Made by a program: the position numbers and the translations under genes
Notes under the pieces: model-generated
The model's database searches: none
The model's input: the letters and a program-made list of their open reading frames with translations, nothing else
Told to the model about the DNA's origin: nothing
Source of the DNA: Candidatus Dormiibacterota bacterium
GTDB lineage: Bacteria; Chloroflexota; Dormibacteria; Dormibacterales; Dormibacteraceae
Direction of reading: 5' to 3'
Assembly (NCBI GenBank): GCA_003139695.1
Contig: PLJM01000008.1
Span: 1-64,000 of the forward strand
Length of the DNA stretch: 64,000 bases
In this document: positions 34,474-43,184 of the stretch, piece by piece
How the letters are laid out: each line of letters starts with the position of its first letter
Numbering within the stretch: position 1 is the stretch's first letter

Positions 34474-35700
34474 TCACGGCAGGGAGAGGATCAACGCGTC
34501 GACGATCGAGCCGGCCATGATCCCCTGATCGCCTGGCGGGATGCGCACGAGAGCGTGCGCTCCGGCCAGCGACATCAACCGCGATGACGACTGCGAGCCG
34601 GTGGTGGCGGCAACGAGGTCACGACCCTCGCGGTGCAGAGTCACACGCTGGTATTCGGTCCTGTCGGCGCTCGCGCGAGCGTCGTATCCCAGCCGCACAG
34701 GCAGGGTCGGACGTTGCAAGGAATCAAAACCCTGCATCTTGCGCAGCGCAGGCCGCACGAAGACCTCGAAGGTGACCAGCGAGGAGACTGGAAAGCCAGG
34801 CAAGCCAAACGCGAGGCGCTCCTTGCCCCCTTCGAGAGGAATCGTCGCGAACGTGAAGGGCTTGCCCGGTTTGAGCTTCACCCGTCCAACATGTACAGAG
34901 CCCAGCGACTCGAGCAGAGGCTTGATGAGGTCGTGGGTCCCAACCGAAACCCCGCCCGAGGTAACCAGCACGTCGACCTCGCGCAGCGCGTCGACGACCA
35001 GCTTGCGCAGTGCGTCCGGCTCGTCAGGGCCGATGCCGAGGCTGTGCACCTCGGCTCCCGCTTCGCGCAGCGCCGCCAGCAGCGCCCACCGGTTGGAGTC
35101 AACGATCTGTCCGCGACCCGGCTTCTCCCCCACCTCGACCAGCTCGTCGCCGGTGGACAGCAAGGCCACCCGCGGCCGCCGCCGTACCGGCAACCTGGGA
35201 AAGCCAAGAGCCGCCGCCAGCCCGAGCTCGGCGGCTCCAAGCTGCGTGCCGGCGGTCACCACTTTCTCGCCGGCCCGGACATCTGCCCCGGGAACATGAA
35301 AGTTAGTGCCTGGCCGAAGTCCCGGAGGCGTCGTCACCACGTCGCCGGCGACCTGCACCTCCTCGACCATGACCACGCAATCGGCGCCGTCGGGCACCAC
35401 GCCTCCGGTCAGGATGCGCGCGGCGGTGCCCGCTGAGATGGCGCCGTCGAACGGCCGCCCGGCAGCGGATTCGCCAAGGATGCGCAGCGGCTTGCCCGCA
35501 TCAGCCGACCGGACCGCGTAGCCGTCGACAGCACTCGAGGGAAACACAGGGAGCGAGGCCGTCGCCACGAGGTCTTCCGCCAGCACCCGGCCGATGCAAT
35601 GGGCCAGCGCCACACGCTCGATGCCAAGGACCGGAGTTCGCTCGAGCACGAGCGCGGCGGCCTCATCGACCTCAACCAGCGGGTAAGTTGACGCCCTCAC
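34474..35700 (-). CDS. moeA: molybdopterin molybdenumtransferase
   Basis: The 408-residue protein has the MoeA domains: the N-terminal PFPSSAVDGYAVRSAD block near 50-68, TGGVVPDGADCVVMVEE near 97, and the MoCF-binding core STGDELVEVGEKPGRGQIVDSNRW near 185 with TSGGVSVGTHDLIKPLLE near 245. GLPGFPVSSLVTFEVFVRP and the C-terminal beta domain follow. It inserts molybdate into adenylylated molybdopterin. The usual GLPGNPVS asparagine is F here. The start is GTG 35700, 15 nt after the MacB-like gene, so it ends the polA-moeA run. Confidence 0.94.
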   Translation of the reverse strand: MRASTYPLVEVDEAAALVLERTPVLGIERVALAHCIGRVLAEDLVATASLPVFPSSAVDGYAVRSADAGKPLRILGESAAGRPFDGAISAGTAARILTGGVVPDGADCVVMVEEVQVAGDVVTTPPGLRPGTNFHVPGADVRAGEKVVTAGTQLGAAELGLAAALGFPRLPVRRRPRVALLSTGDELVEVGEKPGRGQIVDSNRWALLAALREAGAEVHSLGIGPDEPDALRKLVVDALREVDVLVTSGGVSVGTHDLIKPLLESLGSVHVGRVKLKPGKPFTFATIPLEGGKERLAFGLPGFPVSSLVTFEVFVRPALRKMQGFDSLQRPTLPVRLGYDARASADRTEYQRVTLHREGRDLVAATTGSQSSSRLMSLAGAHALVRIPPGDQGIMAGSIVDALILSLP

Positions 35701-35715
35701 GCAGCGGGGTGCCGG

Positions 35716-38145
35716 CTATTCGTAGCGGAGCGCTTTGACAGGGTCCTGCAGCGCCGCACGCACGGCGGGCAGCAGGCCGCTCACCGTGCTGAGCAAAACC
35801 GCCAGCGCCAGCGCCGCCACGACCACCCAGGCATCGGTCCTGAAAACGTCGAGCCCGCCAGCGGCCACGCCCTGCGTGAGCCGATCGACCGCGGCGTTGC
35901 CGACTCTGGCAAGAGCCACTGCGATCACCGTTCCAATCAGCCCGCCGGCCAACCCAATCACTGCTGCCTCGGCCACAAACAAGAGGAGCACGTCGCGCGA
36001 TCGCGCGCCCAATGCCTTGATCACGCCGATCTCCTTCGTCCTCTCGAGCACCGCGGTGTACATCGTGTTGGCGATACCGAGACACGCAAGAAGCAGCGCG
36101 ACGATGGCCAGACCGAGGAGCGCGAGGCGCAACCTCGACAGGAGGTCCTCAAACCCTCTGAACTGATCGCCGAACGTCTGCGCCTGGAAACCCATCGAGG
36201 TGATGTGGTCGCGCAGCGCGTTGACAGCGCTGCCTGAGTCGGCCAGCAGGGTGACGCTCGAGAACTCGCCCCCTCTCCACCCGTTGACTTGAGCGAGCTG
36301 ACTCCAATAGTTGCCGGCCAGCGTGTAGGGCACCATCGCGCCCGCGGAGCCCGCGGGCATGAACCGGCTAGGGATGATCCCGACCACCGTCAGCTGCTGA
36401 GCCAGGTGATTCGCGGCGGGGTTCGTCTGCTGGCCCGGCAGTGCCAGGACACCGTAAAGCGCGCTGAACTTGACAGGCGTGTTCAACGCGGTTGTGGGGT
36501 CGCTGAACCCCAGTGCGACAGCCTCGGTGTCAGTCAGCAGGGCCTCGGGCGCCGAGTCGGATGACGGCAGACGGCCCGCGCTCAAGGTCAAGTTACTGCT
36601 TGCTTGACTGCGCGGAGGCAACGAGGCCAGCGAGCCTGCGACTGGAGCAGTCGTCGTGCGAGGTCCGCCCGTAAACGTCCCGGTCATCGCGATCTGGCCC
36701 CATGACGCGGCCACGTGCTGCTGCCCGGCAAGGGTTACCAACGTCCCAGAGCCGAACGACGTGGCATCGGCCTGAGGCGGCGGGTACACGACGACCTGGT
36801 GCAGCTGGCTCTGCGCCAAAGCCGGCGCGCTGAGGGCGTTCTGGAGGCCGCCCGCCAGGGCCACGATCAAGCTCATCGCGGCAATGCCGATTGCCACTCC
36901 GGTCGTTGTGAGGCTCGTACGCAGCGGCCTCCGTCCGGCGCTGCCGAGGCCGACCCTCAGCGTGTCCCGCCAGTGAAGGCGAGCAGGCGCAGCCACTGGG
37001 TCCTGCTTGCGCACCGTTTGCTTGCCGTGATCGAGCTCGATCGCGCGCCCGTCGATCATCCTGACGACGCGGCGTGCACGCCGGGCGACCTCGGGATCGT
37101 GGGTGACGAGCACGACCGTCGCCCCACGGCGATTCAGGTCGGCCAGGAGCTTGAGTATCACCTCACCGGCGGCGGAATCGAGGCTGCCGGTGGGTTCGTC
37201 GGCGAGGATCAGGCCGGGCCGGTTCGCGAGGGCGCGAGCCACCGCAGCCTTTTGCTGCTCTCCACCCGATAGACGGCTGGCCCGCGTCCTGGCCCGGCCT
37301 TCCAGGCCGACCAGCTCGATGAGGTGCCGCGCACGGCGGCGCCTCTCTTCGAGCTCCACTCCGGCGAGCGTCATTGGCAGCGCGACGTTGTCCTCGACGC
37401 TCATCGAGGGCACGAGGTTGAAGGACTGGAAGATCGTGCTGACCCGCTGGAGGCGGTAGTCGGCGAGGTCGCTGTCAGAGAGCTCGCCCAGCGGCAACCC
37501 GGCGGCGTAGACATGGCCGGAGGTGGGACGGTCGAGGCCGCCCATCATCGACAGCAACGTCGTCTTGCCGCAACCCGAAGGACCGACCACCGAGACGAAC
37601 TCGCCAGGACCGATCTCGATGGACACGTCTCGGAGCGCGCTGACCCGCATGTCCTCATTGCCGCCGAACTCGCGAGAGACAGCGTCGAGGCGCAGGCCCA
37701 CAGCCTGCCCGATGAGATCGGCGTACGTGTCGTCCTGTGGGGCGGGTGTGGGCAGCAGGGTCGCCGGCGCCACAGGCACGGGCGACGCGGGAGGGGCGGG
37801 CGGCGCCAACTGGGCCGGGGCTGGGGCTGGGACGGCAGCCGGCACCGGGGCCGGCTGGGCCACAGCCACGGTCTCGGCTATAACGTGGGCGAAAACGGGG
37901 TCCTTGCCGGCGACGTCATTGACATCTTTCGCTTTGCGACGCGTCGCCTGTCTGCGCTCCCCCTGGCGCTTGACCACAACCTCTACAACGGGCGCCGCGG
38001 CGGGTGGTTCCGCGCCGACCGCAATTTCGGACAGGACCGACTGGAGGCTCAGTCCTTCCCTGGCAGCCGCCCGGCTGCGGGCACGTCGCCGCCGACCTCC
38101 GGGGCTACCCGAATCAGCATCAGAACGATCAACTGCCGTGGCCAC
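35716..38145 (-). CDS. MacB-like ABC transporter: ATPase fused to FtsX-type permease, with long N-terminal tail
   Basis: The 809-residue protein has three parts. Residues 1-140 are a charged then Pro/Ala-rich disordered tail. Residues 150-375 are an ABC ATPase (GPSGCGKTTLLSMMGGLDRP, LSGGEQQKAAVARALANRP, LILADEPTGSLDS). The rest is a MacB/FtsX permease with a first membrane segment near 400 (RRPLRTSLTTTGVAIGIAAMSL), a large outer domain, and three C-terminal segments (LGLAIVALLLACLGIANTMYTAV...). LolD/MacB-type systems move lipoproteins, peptides or drugs without pumping through the bilayer. The N-terminal tail is unusual. It lies between cutA and moeA on the same strand. Confidence 0.92.
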   Translation of the reverse strand: MATAVDRSDADSGSPGGRRRRARSRAAAREGLSLQSVLSEIAVGAEPPAAAPVVEVVVKRQGERRQATRRKAKDVNDVAGKDPVFAHVIAETVAVAQPAPVPAAVPAPAPAQLAPPAPPASPVPVAPATLLPTPAPQDDTYADLIGQAVGLRLDAVSREFGGNEDMRVSALRDVSIEIGPGEFVSVVGPSGCGKTTLLSMMGGLDRPTSGHVYAAGLPLGELSDSDLADYRLQRVSTIFQSFNLVPSMSVEDNVALPMTLAGVELEERRRRARHLIELVGLEGRARTRASRLSGGEQQKAAVARALANRPGLILADEPTGSLDSAAGEVILKLLADLNRRGATVVLVTHDPEVARRARRVVRMIDGRAIELDHGKQTVRKQDPVAAPARLHWRDTLRVGLGSAGRRPLRTSLTTTGVAIGIAAMSLIVALAGGLQNALSAPALAQSQLHQVVVYPPPQADATSFGSGTLVTLAGQQHVAASWGQIAMTGTFTGGPRTTTAPVAGSLASLPPRSQASSNLTLSAGRLPSSDSAPEALLTDTEAVALGFSDPTTALNTPVKFSALYGVLALPGQQTNPAANHLAQQLTVVGIIPSRFMPAGSAGAMVPYTLAGNYWSQLAQVNGWRGGEFSSVTLLADSGSAVNALRDHITSMGFQAQTFGDQFRGFEDLLSRLRLALLGLAIVALLLACLGIANTMYTAVLERTKEIGVIKALGARSRDVLLLFVAEAAVIGLAGGLIGTVIAVALARVGNAAVDRLTQGVAAGGLDVFRTDAWVVVAALALAVLLSTVSGLLPAVRAALQDPVKALRYE

Positions 38146-38158
38146 CCCACCGCAGAGT

Positions 38159-38542
38159 CTAAGTGTTCAAAGGACGGTCGGTTGACGGTACCGACACCTG
38201 GTCGGCAAGCCACTGAATGTAGGCTGGGCTGCCACTTTCGATCGCGATCTGGAGGATCTCAGGGACATCGTAAGAATGGTTGGCGAGTACGTAGTCCTGG
38301 ACCGCCTGGGCCCTTGATTCGACGGTCTTGATGAGCAGCAGCGATTCGTGCTCACGCTTCAGCTGGCCCTCCTCGTAATAGAAGGAACGCACCGTAGGGA
38401 TGATCGTGCAGCACGCCGCCATCCGCCCCTCCACCAGGCCCTCGCCCAGCTTTTCGGCGTCGTTGCGGCCTCCGGCGGTGACCATGATCAGCACCGGGCG
38501 ATCGGAAGACGCAAGCGCGCGTTTGTCTTTGCTGTCCTTCAC
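38159..38542 (-). CDS. cutA: divalent-cation tolerance protein CutA
   Basis: The CutA core (VLIMVTAGGRNDAEKLGEGLVEGRMAACCTIIPTVRSFYYEEGQLKREHESLLLIKTV, then HSYDVPEILQIAIESGSPAYIQWL) covers the whole product of about 127 residues. CutA forms a trimeric ferredoxin-like fold; its role in metal tolerance is poorly defined. The frame extends upstream inside the PAP2 gene, but the family start fits GTG 38542 or TTG 38545, just after the PAP2 stop at 38547. It is one of the run polA-mutM-PAP2-cutA-MacB-moeA. Confidence 0.92.
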   Translation of the reverse strand: MKDSKDKRALASSDRPVLIMVTAGGRNDAEKLGEGLVEGRMAACCTIIPTVRSFYYEEGQLKREHESLLLIKTVESRAQAVQDYVLANHSYDVPEILQIAIESGSPAYIQWLADQVSVPSTDRPLNT

Positions 38543-38546
38543 CAAC

Positions 38547-39206
38547 TCAATTGTCGGCCCTTCGCGGCCGGTCCAACCAGACGGTTGCCGCGAGCAGGGC
38601 GATCGCACCGAGAAGAAGGCCGCCGATGACATCCGATTCCCAGTGGACATCGAGGTAGAGGCGATCGAATGCAATGACGATGATCAAGACCACAGCAATC
38701 GGTATGGCAAGAGCTCGCGCAATCGGCCACGGAGCCAGACGCCTCACCACGAACGCGATCAGCCCATACGCGATAACCGAGCGAACGACGTGGCCGCTTG
38801 GAAAGCTGTTGAGTCCACCGCCGCTGGTCAAAAGGTCCGTGACGCTCGGCCCGTCCCTGTGCGTAAGCGCCCGCGACGGCCCGGGGTGATAGAACGCAGT
38901 TTTATACAGAACCTCGAGGGCGGTGCCGCAGGCGAAAGCAAGGACCACCAGCGCGTCCGCGCCAAATCCGCCGCGCCACAAATAGATGAGCAGGCCGACC
39001 ATGAGAATGCTCGTCACTTCGAAGCCACCCAGCTCCGCGATGAGCTGAAACAACGTGTGCAGTGACTCGATCCACAGGCTGGACATCGCGATCTGGACCT
39101 GGTGATCGAGAGAAGCAAGCCATCCTGCGCTGACGGCCAGCGTGAGCGCGACGAAGGCCACGACGAGCGCGACCAGCGCAAAGAGGCGAGGGACGAGGGG
39201 CGCCAC
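38547..39206 (-). CDS. PAP2-family phosphatase-like membrane protein
   Basis: This protein of about 219 residues with six membrane segments belongs to the PAP2 lipid phosphatase superfamily: FPSGHVVRSVIAY (motif 2) near 145 and DRLYLDVHWESDVIGG (motif 3) near 190. Motif 1, normally K-x6-RP, reads KTAFYHPGP, with G in place of the arginine, so activity may be altered. Family members dephosphorylate undecaprenyl pyrophosphate or phosphatidate. The GTG start at 39206 shares a base with the mutM stop (TAGTG), showing tight coupling. A longer frame inside mutM is a shadow. Confidence 0.87.
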   Translation of the reverse strand: MAPLVPRLFALVALVVAFVALTLAVSAGWLASLDHQVQIAMSSLWIESLHTLFQLIAELGGFEVTSILMVGLLIYLWRGGFGADALVVLAFACGTALEVLYKTAFYHPGPSRALTHRDGPSVTDLLTSGGGLNSFPSGHVVRSVIAYGLIAFVVRRLAPWPIARALAIPIAVVLIIVIAFDRLYLDVHWESDVIGGLLLGAIALLAATVWLDRPRRADN

Positions 39207-40096
39207 TAACGCTGGCAGCGGCGGCAGAAGACTGAGCTGCGGCCCGCGATGCGCACCAGCGAAAGCGGGCGGCCGCACGTGAAGCAGGGCTCGCCGGCGC
39301 GGCCATAGACCTGCAGCTTTTCCTGCTGGCCGCCGATCTCCCCCCACGCGTCGCGATACGTGTCGACCGAGCTGCCGCGGTTCTTGATCGCGATGAGCAG
39401 CGAAAGCCTCAGCGCTTCATGGAGCCGCTTGACCGAGCCCTTGCTCAAGCTGCGGGCAACCCTGTCGGGCCGAACGCGTGCGCGGTAAAGCGACTCGTCG
39501 GCGTAGATGTTGCCGACGCCCGCGATTGTGGACTGGTCGAGCAGGACAGCTTTGATCAGCGCCTTGCGGTTGCGGAAGCGCTGGTAGAGGTCGTCTGCGC
39601 CAAAGGCTGGATCGATGGGCTCGGGACCGAGTGGCGGCATCGCCCGGGCTTCGAGCAAGTCTGACTCGGTGCCCAAGAGAAGGCGCCCAAAGCGCCGCGG
39701 GTCGCGATATCTCAGTTGGATTGGTCTTCCCCGCTCGCCGGGGAAGTCCCGGCCTTTGGCCGGGGATGGGGGCGTGCTATTTGGCTCGATGGCAGAAAGG
39801 TCAAACACCGCGTGTGTATGGAGCGCCAACGGAGTCGCTGGATCGACGAGGCGCAGCTGGCCGCTCATGCCGAGGTGCACGACGAGGACGAGGTCGTCGA
39901 CGAGGCGGATGAGGATGTACTTCCCGCGGCGTCCAACAGCCGTGACCTGCATGCCGACAATCGCGTCGATGAAAGCTTCGGGTTCAGGGTGCCGAACGAT
40001 GGTGGGAAACCGAAGCTCGCACCGAAGAAAAGTGCGACCAACGAGATGCGGCCGCAAATCAGCGGCAATAGTCTCGACCTCAGGAAGTTCAGGCAT
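39206..40096 (-). CDS. mutM: formamidopyrimidine-DNA glycosylase with an inserted palindromic element
   Basis: The 296-residue Fpg/MutM starts MPELPEVETIAADLRP with catalytic P2/E3, and has the lysine of VGRRGKYILI near 59, QLRYRDPRRFGRLLLG near 127, QSTIAGVGNIYADESLYRARV near 185, and the C-terminal zinc finger C-x2-C...C-x2-C (PCFTCGRP, FCRRCQR). It removes 8-oxoguanine. Residues about 108-124 (TPPSPAKGRDFPGERGR region) are an insertion encoded by a copy of the palindromic element, in a loop before the conserved YRDPRRFG strand. The frame is intact and all catalytic residues are present, so it is probably active. Confidence 0.96.
   Translation of the reverse strand: MPELPEVETIAADLRPHLVGRTFLRCELRFPTIVRHPEPEAFIDAIVGMQVTAVGRRGKYILIRLVDDLVLVVHLGMSGQLRLVDPATPLALHTHAVFDLSAIEPNSTPPSPAKGRDFPGERGRPIQLRYRDPRRFGRLLLGTESDLLEARAMPPLGPEPIDPAFGADDLYQRFRNRKALIKAVLLDQSTIAGVGNIYADESLYRARVRPDRVARSLSKGSVKRLHEALRLSLLIAIKNRGSSVDTYRDAWGEIGGQQEKLQVYGRAGEPCFTCGRPLSLVRIAGRSSVFCRRCQR
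39726..39775. repeat. palindromic element copy 3, in frame inside mutM
   Basis: CTTCCCCGCTCGCCGGGGAAG (perfect 9-bp arms), then TCCCGGCCTTTGGCCGGGGA and GGGGGCG. It keeps the mutM frame and encodes about 17 extra residues. Confidence 0.85.
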
Positions 40097-40108
40097 TTAA
40101 GTAAGGCG

Positions 40109-40175
40109 ATCCTCCCCGCTCGACGGGGAGGTGGCCCGGAGGGCCGGAGGGGATGTTCAATTCGGCACAACCCGT
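40109..40175. repeat. palindromic element copy 4 (mutM / polA junction)
   Basis: CCTCCCCGCTCGACGGGGAGG, then GGCCCGGAGGGCC, GGAGGGGATGTT and ATTCGGCACAACCCGTGA. It fills most of the 84-bp gap between polA and mutM. On the minus strand its GGGGAGG is the strongest Shine-Dalgarno-like stretch before mutM, though 14 nt away. Confidence 0.85.
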
Positions 40176-40180
40176 GAACC

Positions 40181-42874
40181 TCAAGCCCGCACCACTGCCA
40201 GCTTCTTCATATCCGCCCAGTTCGGCCCGACCTTGGTCTCGACCTCGATCCCCGTCTCCAGCTCATAAGCGCCGGTCATGATGCGCGGCACCTTCTCCGC
40301 GAACTGGTCGACCTCGGACTCCGGCACCTCGAACAACAGCTCATCGTGGACTTGCAGCAGCATGCGCCCCTCGATGTGATCAGCCTCTATCTCGCGCTGC
40401 AGGCGCACCATCGCGATCTTGATGATGTCCGCGGCCAGCGACTGCATCGGAAAGTTGATGGCCATCCTCTCAGCAGCGCTGCGCAGCTGAAAGTTGGGCG
40501 ACCTCAGGTCAGGAATGGCGCGCCTGCGCCCGGTCGCACTGACGACGAATCCCTCTTCCCTCGCCTTATGCCGCACCTCGTCGAGATACTCCTTGAGGCG
40601 CGAATACGTGGACCAGTACTCCTTGAGGAAATCCCTCGCCACATCGCCGGTGATCCCGAGCTGCTGTGACAGCCCGTACTCGCCCTGCCCATAGATCGAT
40701 CCAAAGTTCGCGACCTTGGCCAGCCTCCGCTGATTCGGATCGACCGACTCGATCGGAATCTTGAACACCGCAGCCGCGGTGGCCGTGTGGATGTCCTGCC
40801 CCGCCGCAAATGCGCCAAGCAGCTTGGGATCCCCGCTGAGATGCGCAGCGATGCGAAGCTCGATTTGCGAGTAGTCGGCTGACACCATGACGTGGTCGGG
40901 TCGCCCAGCCTTGAACGCGCGACGTATGCGCTGACCGAGCTCGGTTCTGATCGGAATGTTCATGAGGTTTGGGTTGGAGGACGACAGCCGCCCCGTCGCT
41001 GTGCTGGCCTGCCCGAACGATGTGTGGACACGCCCGCTGATCGGATCAACGATCTGCGGCAGAGCATCGACGTATGTCGACTTGAGCTTTGACAGCTGGC
41101 GGTGTTCGAGGATCAACCCGATGATCGGATGCTTCTCGCGCAAACCCTCCAACGTGTCGGCATCAGTCGAATAACCGGTCTTCGTGCGCTTGCCGACCGG
41201 TAGCCGAAGGTCCTCGAATAACACCTTCGCCAGCTGCTGCGGCGCGCTGAGGTTGAACTTCTGGCCGGCGACCTGCTCCACCTCCGACTCGATGGCGGCC
41301 AGCTGCGAACCCAGCTCCTCCTGCATGTCCTTGAGGTAAGCAACGTCGATCGCCACGCCCTCCGACTCCATATCGGCGAGCACACCGGCCAGAGGCAGCT
41401 CGATCTCGTGGAAGAGGTAATCAACGCCGAGGTTCTGCATCTCGGCTTCCAGCCGAGGCCTGAGGTTGAGAATGGCTTCCGCACGCCGCGCGGCAAACTC
41501 CGCCGCTTCATTCACCGACACGTCTGCCACCTTGCGGGCCGAGCGCCCAGTGCCCAGAAGCTGCTCGGTGCTGACCAACGTCACGTCGAGAAACTCTTTC
41601 GCGAGATCCTCCAGGCGCGGGTCGCGCGAACCGGCGCCCAAAAGGTAGGCGGCGAGAAACGTGCTGAACGCCCACTCGCGCTTGCCACCGCCAAGCGAGC
41701 GAAGCGCGAGCTCCGTTTCCTTGGCATCGTGTCCGGAGATGGGCCTGCCCGAGAGCGTGCTGGCGACGGCGTCCATCGCCTCCGGTTTGGCAACGTAGAA
41801 CGTCTGCTTGCCTGTCGACACACCAAGGCCGATGGTTCGCGCCCCACGCGCGCTGCTTTCGTTCAAGGCGTAGACCGCGACGTCACCGGAACCATCAAGA
41901 AGGCTGGCCGCCTCGGTCGGATCGACCACCACCTTCAGGCCCGCAGGCTCAGGCGCGGCCTCGAAGGTGAGGCTCGGCTGCACCGGCACCTGGTCAGGTG
42001 GAGGGAAGCGGCTGAGCAGCTGCCTGAACTCAAACCGGTCGAACACCGCCCGCGTTTTGTCGTAGTCGTACCTGGTCCATCGCGCCGTCTCGAGGTCAAG
42101 TTCGACGGGCACGTCGCGCACGATGGTGACCATCCGCTTGCCCAGCCGGATCTGGTCCGTATTCGCCTTGATCGAAGTCTTCAATCGGCCTTCGGGGAGC
42201 TCATCGACTCGATCGAGCAGCGCCTCCACCGAGCCAAAGTCCTGGACCAGCTTCGCGGCCGTCTTGTCGCCGACGCCCGGCACACCCGGAATGTTGTCTG
42301 ACGTGTCGCCGCGCAGCGCTTTGAAGTCGATGAGCTGCGCGGGTTCGAAGCCGTAACGCTGCCGAACCTGGTCGGGTCCGTACACGAACGTGTCAGTGAT
42401 TCCGCGCCTTGGCACCAGGGCCTCGACCGACTCGGATACCAACTGCAGGCAATCCAGGTCGCCGGAAACGATGGTCACCGAATGGCCTCGCTCCTCGGCA
42501 AGCCGCGAGAACGTTCCGATCAGGTCGTCGGCCTCGAACCCGGCGATGCCATGGATCGGAATCGAGAAGCTCGTGAGGATGTCGCGCACCATCTCGATCT
42601 GTGGCCGCAGGTCGTCGGGCATCGCGCGACGTCCGGCCTTGTACTCGACGTATTCCTTGGACCGCCACGTGGGCGCAGCCATATCGAATGCGGCGACGGC
42701 GTACTCAGGACGCGACGCCAGCACGATGGCAAGCATCGATGTGAAGCCATAGGCGGCATTGGTCACCTGCCCGTCGGATGTGCTCATCGGCGGGAGGGCA
42801 AAAAAAGCGCGATAGATGAGGCTGTGGGCGTCGATCAGTACAACCCGCCCGCGCCTACCCTTGGGAGCCACCAC
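40181..42874 (-). CDS. polA: DNA polymerase I
   Basis: The 897-residue enzyme has the 5'-3' exonuclease domain (LIDAHSLIYRAFFALP, AAFDMAAPTWR, EADDLIGT, LRGDTSDNIPGVPGVGDKTA; residues 1-300). Its 3'-5' exonuclease-like domain lacks the usual DxE (VYALNESSARG), so proofreading is probably lost. The polymerase domain has motif A VSADYSQIELRIAAHLSGD, O-helix RRLAKVANFGSIYGQGEYGL and motif C LLQVHDELLFEVP. The phenylalanine in the O-helix favours deoxynucleotides. It works in gap filling after excision repair, matching the mutM and uvr neighbours. It heads the minus-strand run. Confidence 0.97.
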   Translation of the reverse strand: MVAPKGRRGRVVLIDAHSLIYRAFFALPPMSTSDGQVTNAAYGFTSMLAIVLASRPEYAVAAFDMAAPTWRSKEYVEYKAGRRAMPDDLRPQIEMVRDILTSFSIPIHGIAGFEADDLIGTFSRLAEERGHSVTIVSGDLDCLQLVSESVEALVPRRGITDTFVYGPDQVRQRYGFEPAQLIDFKALRGDTSDNIPGVPGVGDKTAAKLVQDFGSVEALLDRVDELPEGRLKTSIKANTDQIRLGKRMVTIVRDVPVELDLETARWTRYDYDKTRAVFDRFEFRQLLSRFPPPDQVPVQPSLTFEAAPEPAGLKVVVDPTEAASLLDGSGDVAVYALNESSARGARTIGLGVSTGKQTFYVAKPEAMDAVASTLSGRPISGHDAKETELALRSLGGGKREWAFSTFLAAYLLGAGSRDPRLEDLAKEFLDVTLVSTEQLLGTGRSARKVADVSVNEAAEFAARRAEAILNLRPRLEAEMQNLGVDYLFHEIELPLAGVLADMESEGVAIDVAYLKDMQEELGSQLAAIESEVEQVAGQKFNLSAPQQLAKVLFEDLRLPVGKRTKTGYSTDADTLEGLREKHPIIGLILEHRQLSKLKSTYVDALPQIVDPISGRVHTSFGQASTATGRLSSSNPNLMNIPIRTELGQRIRRAFKAGRPDHVMVSADYSQIELRIAAHLSGDPKLLGAFAAGQDIHTATAAAVFKIPIESVDPNQRRLAKVANFGSIYGQGEYGLSQQLGITGDVARDFLKEYWSTYSRLKEYLDEVRHKAREEGFVVSATGRRRAIPDLRSPNFQLRSAAERMAINFPMQSLAADIIKIAMVRLQREIEADHIEGRMLLQVHDELLFEVPESEVDQFAEKVPRIMTGAYELETGIEVETKVGPNWADMKKLAVVRA

Positions 42875-42912
42875 TGGATTTTACGTTCGGCCGGCGACAA
42901 GCCGGCCGAACG

Positions 42913-42976
42913 CCCCTCCCCGCTCGCAGGGGAGGGCGGGCGCACTCGCGCAGCGAGGGCCCGCGGGGTGGGGACG
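42913..42976. repeat. palindromic element copy 5
   Basis: CCCTCCCCGCTCGCAGGGGAGGG, a second stem GGGCGCACTCGCGCAGCGAGGGCCC and GGGTGGGGACGTCGCATCTGGCA. It faces copy 6 in the opposite direction. Confidence 0.83.
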
Positions 42977-43051
42977 TCGCATCTGGCAATACCCGCGGAG
43001 CCCGACACTTGCTCTGAACCGGTTCCTTTTTCGCCGTGAGTGCCTGGCTGT

Positions 43052-43113
43052 GCGTCCCCTCCCGGCCGGGCACGCGTCGCGTGCCCGGCCACCCTCCCCG
43101 GCGAGCGGGGAGG
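43052..43113. repeat. palindromic element copy 6, inverted
   Basis: GCGTCCCCTCCCGGCCGGGCACGCGTCGCGTGCCCGGCC and CTCCCCGGCGAGCGGGGAG; read on the minus strand it matches the other copies. The central stem GGCCGGGCACGC/GCGTGCCCGGCC is perfect over 12 bp. Confidence 0.85.
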
Positions 43114-43184
43114 CCAACGTTGCCCCTGATCGGCCGTGCATTAGCGACCGGCTTTCCCGGGCTCTAGGAGTAATGTGATCGCGG

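Larger units (their letters stand above)
42875..43184. other. polA / bifunctional nuclease intergenic region with two inverted palindromic elements
   Basis: This 310-bp divergent gap holds copy 5 (about 42913-42976, forward) and copy 6 (about 43052-43113, inverted). They are separated by about 75 bp with no gene. Promoters for both flanking genes should be here but are not identifiable; AGGAG at 43167 is 13 nt before the nuclease start. Confidence 0.75.

Noticed and set aside
37324-38331. 335-codon plus-strand frame opposite the MacB-like gene
   Set aside because: Antisense shadow; the minus strand carries unmistakable ABC ATPase motifs.
42875-43184. Multiple palindromes considered as a CRISPR array or replication origin
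   Set aside because: There are only two inverted copies of a dispersed element, no regular spacers, no cas genes, and no DnaA-box cluster.
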